A stretch of DNA of 22,408 nucleotides from positions 1-22,408 of the forward strand of contig JANTHH010000014.1 in NCBI GenBank assembly GCA_024762485.1. Direction: 5' to 3'. Positions 16,027 through 22,408 of this stretch are shown in pieces. The DNA is from Chromatiales bacterium. GTDB taxonomy: Bacteria > Pseudomonadota > Gammaproteobacteria > Chromatiales > Chromatiaceae. The stretch's first letter is position 1; each line of letters opens with the position of its first letter. A program made the position numbers and the translations under genes. The notes under the pieces were generated by a model, which was not told the DNA's origin, did no database searches, and saw nothing but the letters and a program-made list of their open reading frames with translations.

Positions 16027-16610
16027 GCCAGCCTGCTGGCAACACCGGCAAGGCGGCGGCCGAGTGCCTGGCAGAGCTTTTTCTCCTCATCGCTGAGCGG
16101 CAGCTTGCTGTCGGTACCGGCGAAGTGGGAGGGTCCGTAGGGGGTGCCCCCGCTGCGGGTGGTCATCAGTTCCGGTTCGCTGTAGGGCAGGCCGCTGATC
16201 AGCATGCCGTGATGCAGCAGCGGCAGCATCATCGACAACAGGGTGGATTCCTGGCCGCCGTGCATCGAGCTGGTGGAGGTGAATACGCCGGCCGGCTTGC
16301 CGGCGAGTGCGCCGGACAGCCACAGGCGGCTGCTGCCGTCGAGGAAGTATTTCAGCGATGCGGCCATGTTGCCGAAGCGGGTGGGGCTGCCGAGGGCGAG
16401 GCCGGCACAGTGCTGCAGGTCGGCCTCTTCGACATAGGGCGCGCCGCTGTCGGGAATGCTGTCCTCCAGCGCCTCGCAAACGGCAGACACTGCCGGAACG
16501 GTGCGCAGACGCGCCTCGAGTCCGGCCTCTTCACTGCCGCGGGCGATCTGCCGGGCCATCTCGGCCGTGGCGCCGTAGCGTGAGTAGTAAAGTACCAGCA
16601 GGTAACTCAT
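16023..16610 (-). CDS. wrbA: WrbA-like NAD(P)H:quinone oxidoreductase (flavodoxin fold)
   Basis: A 195-residue flavoprotein that reduces quinones by two electrons using FMN. The phosphate-binding loop is YYSRYGATAEMA (8-19). Further FMN contacts are GSPTRFGNM (74-82), STSSMHGGQE (112-121) and GGTPYGPSHFAG (154-165), the last being the WrbA signature. It begins with ATG 16610, sharing one base with the arsC-like stop (TGATG), and ends in ATGA overlap with hda. Three genes of this run are therefore likely co-translated. I recall the same arsC-like/wrbA pairing in Pseudomonas. Confidence 0.92.
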   Translation of the reverse strand: MSYLLVLYYSRYGATAEMARQIARGSEEAGLEARLRTVPAVSAVCEALEDSIPDSGAPYVEEADLQHCAGLALGSPTRFGNMAASLKYFLDGSSRLWLSGALAGKPAGVFTSTSSMHGGQESTLLSMMLPLLHHGMLISGLPYSEPELMTTRSGGTPYGPSHFAGTDSKLPLSDEEKKLCQALGRRLAGVASRLA

Positions 16611-16957
16611 CAGAGGATGTCCAGTACGTTTTCAGGTGGGCGGCCAATGACCGCCTTGCCGTCGCGGATGACCACGGGCCGCTCGATGAGCCTGGGGTGG
16701 GCCACCATGGCGGCGATCAGCTGCGCGTCACTGAGCCCCGGGTCATCGAGCCCGGCCTCCTTGTATTCGGCCTCTCCGCTGCGCATCAGCTGGCGTGGAC
16801 CGATGCCGAGAAGGCGCAGGATTTCACGCAGTTCTTCGGCACTTGGTGGGGTCTTGAGATATTCGACGACCTCGGGCTCGATACCCTTTTCGCCGAGCAG
16901 TTGCAGGGTCTGGCGCGACTTGCTGCAACGGGGGTTGTGATAGATCCTGGTGCTCAT
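16610..16957 (-). CDS. ArsC-family reductase (YfgD-like, glutaredoxin-dependent arsenate reductase type)
   Basis: A 115-residue thioredoxin-fold protein. The N-terminus IYHNPRCSKSRQTL carries Cys11, the position of the catalytic cysteine. Downstream, LMRSGEAEYKE and RPVVIRDGKAVIGRPPENVL keep the arginines that bind oxyanion in ArsC. It matches the short YfgD/ArsC class. With no other ars gene nearby, a role in arsenic resistance is not established; YfgD-type proteins are often housekeeping. The start is ATG 16957; a 13-residue upstream extension in frame has no family support. It is first in the minus-strand arsC-wrbA-hda run, after a promoter-like element at 16987-16995. Confidence 0.9.
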   Translation of the reverse strand: MSTRIYHNPRCSKSRQTLQLLGEKGIEPEVVEYLKTPPSAEELREILRLLGIGPRQLMRSGEAEYKEAGLDDPGLSDAQLIAAMVAHPRLIERPVVIRDGKAVIGRPPENVLDIL

Positions 16958-16986
16958 AAGCGTCCATGGCGGTGACAATGGCGGGT

Positions 16987-16995
16987 ATTCTAACA
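16987..16995 (-). promoter_or_regulatory. Extended -10 promoter element for the arsC-wrbA-hda run
   Basis: Read on the minus strand, TGTTAGAAT matches the extended -10 form and closely resembles the element at 11235-11243. It would start transcription near 16980, giving a leader of about 23 bases before ATG 16957. The -35 region is poor, as is common with extended -10 promoters. Confidence 0.42.
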
Positions 16996-17039
16996 AGCCG
17001 GGCGAAAAGCAGAAGCGTGTCGGAAAGGGGATGTGTGGG

Positions 17040-18287
17040 ATGGATTTGGGTCGGCGGATGATCGTTTCAGGGTTGAGCCTGCGCGACGGATGGCGCTTCC
17101 TGCTCCTGCTGTTCGGCCGATATGCCGCTCATGGTGGTGTGCAGAATGCCGCCTCGCTGGCCTACACCACGCTACTCTCCCTGGTGCCGATGATGACCGT
17201 GGTGCTGGCGGTGATCTCGGCCTTCCCGCTGGGTGAGTCCATGAATGCCCAGATCCAGTCACTGCTGTTCGAGAATTTCGTGCCCACCTCGGGTGAGGTT
17301 TTGCAGCGCTATCTGAACGAGTTCAGCACCAAGGCGGGGCGGATGAGTGGCGTCAGCTTCAGCTTTCTGGTGCTGGTGGCGCTGATGCTGGTCAGCAGTA
17401 TCGATAAGGCCCTGAACGCGGTCTGGGAGGTGAGGAGGCAGCGTCCGCCGCTGAGCAAGTTCCTGGTCTATTGGACCATCCTCACCCTCGGTCCCCTGCT
17501 GCTCGGTGCCGGCATGGTGCTGACCTCCTACGTGGTGGCCCTGCCGATGATCTCCGACGTGACCCATGGTGGCGCCGGCCGCTGGCTGCTGGGTCTGACG
17601 CCGGTGGCGGTGTCGACCATCGCCTTTGGTCTGCTCTATACCATCGTGCCCAACCGGCGGGTACCGTTGCGCCAGGCCTTTCTCGGTGGTTTCGTCGCGG
17701 CGCTGCTGTTTGAGCTGGCGAAGCGGGGGTTTGCCTACTACGTCACCCACTTTCCGACCTACGAGGCCATCTACGGCGCGCTGGCGACAGTGCCGATCTT
17801 CCTCGTCTGGGTTTACCTGTCCTGGGTCATCGTGCTGCTGGGGGCGGAGTTCACTGCCAGCCTGGGCATCTTCCGCCGCTTCCGCAGCGGGGTCCACGAT
17901 GCCGCTCCCTCGCTGATCGATGCGGTGCAACTGCTGTTGCGCCTGGGCCAGGCGCAGCAGGCGGGCGAGGGCCCTCTGAGCAGCCGGGCAATGGCCACCG
18001 CCCAGCCGATGTGGAGCGAACACTGGCTGGACGGCCTTTTGTACGAGTTGCAGCAGGCGGGCTGGGTCGAGCGCACAGACAAGGGCGACTGGCTGCTGGC
18101 CCGGCCACTGTCCGAGATCTCGCTCTACGACCTGTACCGCAGTGGGCGATATCCACTGCCCAGGCCGGGTGAACCGGGTTGGCCGTCCGACAGCCGGCTG
18201 GCGACGGTACTGGAGATGGCGGATCGTCAGCTGATCGAGACCTGGGATGTGCCACTGCAGCAATTCCTCGTTGCCGAAGGCGCGTGA
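17040..18287 (+). CDS. YihY/UPF0761 family inner-membrane protein
   Basis: A 415-residue protein. The N-terminal 280 residues carry the YihY/BrkB pattern: AASLAYTTLLSLVPMMTVVLAV, the mid-domain FSFLVLVALMLVSSIDKALNAVW, LYTIVPNRRVPLRQAFLGG, and the C-terminal FPTYEAIYGALATVPIFLVWVYLSW. Six membrane helices are predicted. Residues from about 286 form a soluble extension with helical, winged-helix-like segments. The family was once called RNase BN (rbn), but that activity belongs to another gene, so I give no symbol. I chose ATG 17040, with AAGGGG (17025-17030) nine bases upstream; ATG 17031 and 17058 are alternatives. Function is unknown. Confidence 0.88.
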   Translation: MDLGRRMIVSGLSLRDGWRFLLLLFGRYAAHGGVQNAASLAYTTLLSLVPMMTVVLAVISAFPLGESMNAQIQSLLFENFVPTSGEVLQRYLNEFSTKAGRMSGVSFSFLVLVALMLVSSIDKALNAVWEVRRQRPPLSKFLVYWTILTLGPLLLGAGMVLTSYVVALPMISDVTHGGAGRWLLGLTPVAVSTIAFGLLYTIVPNRRVPLRQAFLGGFVAALLFELAKRGFAYYVTHFPTYEAIYGALATVPIFLVWVYLSWVIVLLGAEFTASLGIFRRFRSGVHDAAPSLIDAVQLLLRLGQAQQAGEGPLSSRAMATAQPMWSEHWLDGLLYELQQAGWVERTDKGDWLLARPLSEISLYDLYRSGRYPLPRPGEPGWPSDSRLATVLEMADRQLIETWDVPLQQFLVAEGA

Positions 18288-18402
18288 AACGGTCGGCGGA
18301 CGTGGCCGTTGATGGCGAAATCTGCTAAAAAACGGTGAATCTTTTCCGTGCGGGACTGTCCCTCCGGATGAGGCGCATCAATAAAAAGACGGGAGGTGGA
18401 GG
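18288..18402. promoter_or_regulatory. Leader/promoter region of the thioredoxin-TolC unit
   Basis: This 115-base gap is the only sizeable one before the four-gene unit. It contains a TGCTAAAAA element (18323-18331) resembling an extended -10, and a palindrome GGGACTGTCCC (18352-18362) downstream of it that could be an operator. A strong Shine-Dalgarno, GGGAGGTGG (18391-18399), precedes the first gene. All assignments except the last are tentative. Confidence 0.35.
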
Positions 18403-18900
18403 ATGAGGTACGGCCCAATGCGATGGGGTCGATGGGGCGCAGGGGTGCTGCTGCTGGCACTGCTCTGCGGGCCCCTGCAGGCGGAACCGGCTCCCGACTT
18501 CGCGCTGCCGGACCTCTCCGGCAGAATGCATCACCTTTCCGATTACCGCGGCAAATGGGTGCTGGTCAATTACTGGGCGACCTGGTGCCCGCCCTGTCGT
18601 GAGGAACTGCCCGAGCTGGAGGTTTTCTACAGCACCGACAAGGACAAGGTGATGGTGCTCGGTGTCAACATGGAGGACATTGATCGCGGAGCGCTCGAGG
18701 TCTTCGTCGACGACCAGTTCCTGTCTTTCCCCATCCTCCGTGCCAAGGCCAATGAATCCCAGGTGGTCGGCCCGATCACCGCCCTGCCGACCTCGTACCT
18801 GATAAATCCCAGGGGCGATATCGTCGCGCGGCAGGTGGGTCCGGTCACCGCCGAGAATATCCGCAACTTCATTGACGACTACGAGGCCGCAGACAAATGA
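18403..18900 (+). CDS. TlpA/ResA-like thioredoxin-fold protein, exported
   Basis: A 165-residue protein with an N-terminal signal sequence (hydrophobic 13-22, GPLQA cleavage near 27), which places it in the periplasm or attached to the membrane. The core has APDFALPDLSG (30-40), the active site NYWATWCPPCREELP with Cys62/Cys65, and ALPTSYLINPRGDI with the cis-proline. This is the AhpC-TSA/TlpA branch, which reduces disulfides in cytochrome c maturation and related envelope proteins. The start is ATG 18403, six bases after GGAGG. It ends in an ATGA overlap with the next gene. No ccm gene lies near. Confidence 0.92.
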   Translation: MRYGPMRWGRWGAGVLLLALLCGPLQAEPAPDFALPDLSGRMHHLSDYRGKWVLVNYWATWCPPCREELPELEVFYSTDKDKVMVLGVNMEDIDRGALEVFVDDQFLSFPILRAKANESQVVGPITALPTSYLINPRGDIVARQVGPVTAENIRNFIDDYEAADK

Positions 18901-19427
18901 GATGGTGGTTCCTGTTATTGCTGGGCGCGCTGTTGCCGGGGGTCGCCGCCCAGGCCGCCGAGACCCGCGACCCCTACAGCTATTTCTTCGAGCAGACCCT
19001 CGGTGATCTGACCGAGGATCTCGAGATCGCCCGTGAGCAGGGCAAGAAGGCGATCCTCATCATGTTCGAGATGGACGAGTGTCCGTTCTGCCACCGGATG
19101 AAGAATACGGTCCTCAACCGGCCCGATGTGCAGGATTTCTACAAGGCCAATTTCTACAGTCTGCCGATCGATATCGAAGGTGATATCGAGATCGCCGACT
19201 TCCAGGGCAACCACACCACCATGAAGGCCTTCGCTGCGAAAAACCGGGTACGGGCGACCCCGGTGTTCGCCTTCTTCGACCTCGAGGGACGACCGATCAA
19301 GCGGGCGCGCTACACAGGGGCCACCCGCGATGCGGAGGAGTTCCTGCTGCTCGGCCAGTATGTCGCCAGTGGTGCCTACCAGAAGACCAGTTTCACCCGT
19401 TACAAGCGCCAGTTCCGCCGGAACTGA
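18897..19427 (+). CDS. Thioredoxin-fold exported protein (SoxW/thioredoxin_2-like)
   Basis: A 176-residue protein with a signal peptide (cleavage near Ala20-Ala21). The active site MDECPFCHRMK has Cys62/Cys65, with a CPFC dipeptide instead of CGPC. VRATPVFAFFDLEG supplies the cis-proline loop. This fits the thioredoxin-related branch that includes SoxW-like proteins. The likely role is reducing or isomerising disulfides in the envelope, with the upstream TlpA-like protein as possible partner. The start ATG 18897 overlaps the previous stop (ATGA). Seven bases separate it from the TolC-like gene. SoxW identity is tentative because no sox gene is in the window. Confidence 0.85.
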   Translation: MRWWFLLLLGALLPGVAAQAAETRDPYSYFFEQTLGDLTEDLEIAREQGKKAILIMFEMDECPFCHRMKNTVLNRPDVQDFYKANFYSLPIDIEGDIEIADFQGNHTTMKAFAAKNRVRATPVFAFFDLEGRPIKRARYTGATRDAEEFLLLGQYVASGAYQKTSFTRYKRQFRRN

Positions 19428-19434
19428 TGACTTT

Positions 19435-20751
19435 ATGAGAAGACATCGAGTCCGGACCCGTCACCTGGTCCCGTTCCTTTTGATTATGCTCGTGCCGTGC
19501 GCATCCGCGCAGCAGGCACTGCCCGATCCATTGACCCTGGAGGCCGCCCTGGCACTGGCCGACGCGCCACATCCGGACCTGGAACTGGCTGCGGCGCGGC
19601 TCGATGCCGCCCGCGCCGGCCGCGAGCAGGCCGGGGTGCGCGATGCCCTTGAGATTGGTCTGGAGGCCCGGTTGCAGGCCATCGAGCCGTCATCTGTCGC
19701 CGGCAACCAGGCGCACAATGACAGCAGCGCGCGGCTCTATCTGCGCAAGCGGCTGTACGATTTCGGCCAGACGCCGGCCCTGCGCGATGCCGCCGAGCAG
19801 CGCCTCTCCGCCCAGACATGGGGTTACCTGGCGTCCCGCCAGCAGCGGCGCCTGGATATTATGCAGCGCTACTTTGATGTGCTGGTGGCTGATCACGCCT
19901 ATGTCCGTGACAACGAGGCCATGTCGATCGCCTTCGTGGCCTTCGATCGCGCCCAGGACCGCAATGAGTTGGGACAGCTGTCCGACGTCGAACTGCTGCG
20001 TCTGGAGAGCGAGTTTCAGGCGTCCCGCAGCCAGTGGGCGCGCAGCCAGGGTCAGCAGTTGGCCACCCGCAACCGACTTGCACTGGCGCTCAACCGGCCC
20101 GACGACCTGCCGGCCAACCTGGTGCCACCGGCGGAACCGGACTGGCAGCAGCCGCTGGCGGATGTGGACGCGCTGACCAGCCGGGTGCTCGCCGCCAACC
20201 CGGCGCTGGCTGAGCTGCGCGCGCGTGTCAAGGCCGCCGAGCAGGACCTGACCGCGAGCAAGGCGGGCGGTCGCCCGGTACTCAGCGCCGAGGTGGAGGC
20301 CGCTGCCTACAACCGGAAGCTCGGTTCGAGCAATCCACTGGAGGCGGGCCTGGTACTGGAATGGCCCCTGCTCGATGGCGGCCGCAGCAGCGCAGAGGTC
20401 GCGGCGAGCCGCGCGGAACTGCGTCGTCTGCGTGCGGAGTTGGCTCGTGAGGAGCTGACGCTGCGCCAGCAGGTGCTGGACCTGCACCTGCAGCTCGACC
20501 AGTCGCGGGTGGAACTGGAGCGCCTGGCGGTGCTCGCCGATTACCGTGACCTCTATCTCGACCGCAGTCGTGCACTTTACGAGATGGAGGTCCAGGCTGA
20601 TCTGGGCGATGCCATGGTGCAGACCTCCTCGGTGCGCTACCAGCACGCCAAGGCCCTGTATGACTGGATGCTGGCCAAGGCCCGGCTTGATGCGCTCGCC
20701 GGCGAGTTGCCGGGCGAGACAATTGCAACCCGAGAGGATGCCGCCAAATGA
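19435..20751 (+). CDS. TolC family outer-membrane efflux protein
   Basis: A 438-residue protein with a signal peptide (hydrophobic 11-20, CASA cleavage near 25). Two long helical, OEP-like repeats are visible: PLTLEAALALADAPHPDLELAAARLDAA (32-59) and, starting about 240, DALTSRVLAANPALAELRARVKAAEQ. The segment LYLRKRLYDFGQT and GLVLEWPLLDGGR are typical beta-strand/loop signatures of TolC-like trimers. Cys22 is not in a convincing lipobox, so it is probably not a lipoprotein. I chose ATG 19435; the open frame upstream lies inside the preceding gene. It overlaps the adaptor gene as ATGA. TolC-like proteins form the outer-membrane channel of efflux or type I secretion systems, but no pump gene is adjacent. 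Confidence 0.88.
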   Translation: MRRHRVRTRHLVPFLLIMLVPCASAQQALPDPLTLEAALALADAPHPDLELAAARLDAARAGREQAGVRDALEIGLEARLQAIEPSSVAGNQAHNDSSARLYLRKRLYDFGQTPALRDAAEQRLSAQTWGYLASRQQRRLDIMQRYFDVLVADHAYVRDNEAMSIAFVAFDRAQDRNELGQLSDVELLRLESEFQASRSQWARSQGQQLATRNRLALALNRPDDLPANLVPPAEPDWQQPLADVDALTSRVLAANPALAELRARVKAAEQDLTASKAGGRPVLSAEVEAAAYNRKLGSSNPLEAGLVLEWPLLDGGRSSAEVAASRAELRRLRAELAREELTLRQQVLDLHLQLDQSRVELERLAVLADYRDLYLDRSRALYEMEVQADLGDAMVQTSSVRYQHAKALYDWMLAKARLDALAGELPGETIATREDAAK

Positions 20752-21536
20752 GATTCCCCTTGTACCTGAGCCGTAATTTTCTGGCCGGCTTCCTGGCGAT
20801 GCTCGCCGTCACGCCGCTTTGGGCACTCGACCTCGATGGCCGGCTGGACTGGGCAGGGCAGGCAACCCTGGGCACACTGGTCTCGGGCCGGATCGAACAG
20901 GTCCCGGTCCGACCCGGGGACAGGGTGGAGCAGGGGCAGCTGCTGCTGGCGCTGGACGGCCGGGCATTCCAGAGCCGTATCGCCGAGGCCAGGGCGGAGT
21001 TGAACCAGGCCGAGGTCCGGCTGGCGGAGGCGCAGCGCGAGGACGACCGCTCCACCGAGCTCTACGACCGCACGCTGATCTCGGATCACGAGCGCGAACT
21101 GGCGCGGATCGGGCTGGCTGAGGCGCAGGCGGCGGCACAGATCGCACGGGCCAGGCTGCAACAGGCGCGACTGGACCTGGAATACAGCCGCATCGAATCC
21201 CCCTTCGCCGCCTGGGTGCTGGCGGTGAAGGGGGTTCCGGGGCAGGTGGTAGTCAGCGAACTGCAAAGCCCGGCCCTGGTGACCGTGGCCCGGGCCGGGC
21301 TGATGCAGGCGAACGCCGAACTCGCAGCAGATGCCCTGGCCTCGCTGGGCGCGGACGAGGATCTCCGCGTCGCCGTCGGGGGTGATTGGTATCCCGCCCG
21401 GCTGGTCGTGATCGGCATGGAACCGGTGCGCGAGGATGGGCGCAATCTCTATTATCCGCTGCAGGTGGAATTCGATGTGCCTGCAGACAAGCCACTGCGT
21501 GCCGGCCAGCCGGTGCGGATCCGTATCGGCAACTGA
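20748..21536 (+). CDS. Short HlyD/RND-type periplasmic adaptor protein
   Basis: A 262-residue protein with an N-terminal signal peptide (hydrophobic 11-26). Lipoyl-like half motifs (about 38-71, with VSGRIEQVPVRPGDRVEQGQ, and 149-180) flank a helical hairpin (72-148) with strong coiled-coil character. A beta-barrel-like region (about 185-262) ends with PLRAGQPVRIRIGN. It is shorter than typical RND adaptors (about 350-400) and lacks a membrane-proximal domain. It begins in ATGA overlap with the TolC-like gene, which supports a joint function. The pump it would serve is not encoded here. Confidence 0.85.
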   Translation: MRFPLYLSRNFLAGFLAMLAVTPLWALDLDGRLDWAGQATLGTLVSGRIEQVPVRPGDRVEQGQLLLALDGRAFQSRIAEARAELNQAEVRLAEAQREDDRSTELYDRTLISDHERELARIGLAEAQAAAQIARARLQQARLDLEYSRIESPFAAWVLAVKGVPGQVVVSELQSPALVTVARAGLMQANAELAADALASLGADEDLRVAVGGDWYPARLVVIGMEPVREDGRNLYYPLQVEFDVPADKPLRAGQPVRIRIGN

Positions 21537-21609
21537 CGCCGGATGCGCGATACCGAAGCGATGATGAGCGGCTGCCAGGCACGACGTTGCCGGACGGGGG
21601 GTTGAAACC

Positions 21610-21879
21610 ATGACATGTCGGCGGTGCGTGGTCAGCGGCCGGGTGCAGGGGGTGTGGTTTCGGGCCGCGACTCAGCAGCAGGCACGCCGACTGGGTCTGA
21701 CCGGCTCGGCGGTCAACCTGCCGGATGGCCGGGTGACAGTGCTTGCCTGCGGTGAGCCGCAGGCCCTGGACGCGCTGCAGGCCTGGCTGTGGGAAGGGCC
21801 GGAGCTGGCCCGGGTCACGGGCGTGGCCTGCGAGGATGTCGATACCGTGCCGTCCGTCGATGGCTTCACCACCGGCTGA
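21610..21879 (+). CDS. acyP: Acylphosphatase
   Basis: An 89-residue enzyme hydrolysing acylphosphates such as 1,3-bisphosphoglycerate or carbamoyl phosphate. The motif GRVQGVWFRAATQQQARRLG carries catalytic Arg18, and AVNLPDGRVTV carries Asn36. Both catalytic residues are intact. The length equals the family norm. The start is ATG 21610, with GGGGGG (21596-21601) upstream. The 73-base gap after the adaptor gene, larger than the overlaps before it, suggests a looser link to the upstream unit. Acylphosphatase follows a thioredoxin gene in Pseudomonas as I recall. Confidence 0.93.
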   Translation: MTCRRCVVSGRVQGVWFRAATQQQARRLGLTGSAVNLPDGRVTVLACGEPQALDALQAWLWEGPELARVTGVACEDVDTVPSVDGFTTG

Positions 21880-21896
21880 CCTGAAGCAGAACCACC

Positions 21897-22408
21897 TTGC
21901 AGCTTCCTCCACTGACCCCGGGGCGCATCCTGCGCCGCTACAAGCGCTTTCTGGCCGATGTGCGGCTCGACGATGGGCGCGAGATCGTGGCCCATTGCCC
22001 CAATACCGGCGCCATGACCGGTTGCTGGGAACCGGGTGCGCCGGTCCAGCTCAGCCACAGTGATGATCCTAAACGCAAGCTTGCCTGGACCCTGGAACGG
22101 GTCGACATGGGCGCCGGCTGGGTCGGCGTCAACACCCACCGGGTCAACCCGGTGGTGGCCGAGGCGGTCGAGGCAGGCCACGTCCCGGCACTCGGGGGTT
22201 ACACCCAGTTGCGGCGCGAGGCCAATTTTGAGCATGCCGGGCAGCGTTCCCGGATCGATCTGCTGCTGTCGGGCGGGGAGAGGCCTGATGCACTGGTGGA
22301 GGTGAAATGCGTGACCCTGCTGCAGGATGGGGTTTTGTGCTTTCCCGATGCGGTCACCGCGCGGGGCCTGAAGCACCTTGATGCCCTGCTGCATGCGGTG
22401 CAGCAAGG
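21897..22408 (+). CDS. sfsA: SfsA family protein (3' end outside window)
   Basis: The first 170 codons of SfsA. In E. coli the name refers to sugar fermentation stimulation and the protein binds DNA. Matching segments are RRYKRFLADV, HCPNTGAMTGC (33-43), DDPKRKL, VGVNTHRVN, SRIDLLL (118-124), VEVKCVTL (134-141) and CFPDAVTARGLKHL. D121, E135 and K137 resemble a PD-(D/E)XK nuclease-like core. No ATG precedes the conserved region in this frame. An in-frame stop at 21882-21884 leaves TTG 21897 as the only upstream start, 17 bases after acyP. The frame runs open to the window edge. Confidence 0.9.
   Translation, partial: MQLPPLTPGRILRRYKRFLADVRLDDGREIVAHCPNTGAMTGCWEPGAPVQLSHSDDPKRKLAWTLERVDMGAGWVGVNTHRVNPVVAEAVEAGHVPALGGYTQLRREANFEHAGQRSRIDLLLSGGERPDALVEVKCVTLLQDGVLCFPDAVTARGLKHLDALLHAVQQ

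Noticed and set aside
17040..18287. RNase BN (rbn) name for the YihY protein
   Set aside because: That activity was reassigned to another protein; the sequence is an integral membrane protein without nuclease motifs.

Overview
The window is GC-rich and almost fully coding, with very short intergenic gaps and many 1-4 base start/stop overlaps. Gene content and order point to a gammaproteobacterium. The rsxABCDGE order matches enterobacteria, and the purMN / perM / hda / arsC-like / yihY / thioredoxin / acylphosphatase cluster resembles neighbourhoods I recall from E. coli and Pseudomonas. An Rnf-type complex, a YeeE/YedE sulfur transporter and two envelope thioredoxin-fold proteins would suit a Chromatiales-like (often sulfur-oxidising) lineage, but that last step is inference. 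No tRNA, rRNA, CRISPR array, insertion sequence or phage gene was seen.

Layout. (1) 1-7625, mostly minus strand: the six-gene rsxABCDGE (rnf) operon, reading right to left, and at the left edge the first 77 codons of nth, the gene that normally follows rsxE. Between them, on the plus strand, sits an RpfC-like hybrid histidine kinase (354-2462), so the usual rsx-nth unit is split. (2) 7626-8244: a 619-base gap with one doubtful small ORF and a pair of competing hairpins ahead of the next gene. (3) 8245-9384, plus: a YeeE/YedE-type transporter. (4) 9425-11157, minus: purM-purN. (5) 11252-14040, plus: a DUF2066 exported protein, a CDP-alcohol phosphatidyltransferase and a PerM/AI-2E-type membrane protein. 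(6) 14037-16957, minus: arsC-like, wrbA-like and hda in tight coupling, then a Sel1-repeat exported protein. (7) 17040-22408, plus: a YihY-family membrane protein, two thioredoxin-fold proteins, a TolC-like outer-membrane protein, a short HlyD-like adaptor, acylphosphatase and the 5' part of sfsA.

How genes work together. RsxA-E form a membrane electron-transfer complex. PurM and PurN act at two steps of purine synthesis. Hda, with the beta clamp, switches DnaA off after initiation. TlpA-like, thioredoxin-like, TolC-like and HlyD-like proteins are encoded in one tight plus-strand unit (18403-21536) with no inner-membrane pump beside them; this is the most unusual arrangement in the window. 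Most other genes are conserved housekeeping functions.
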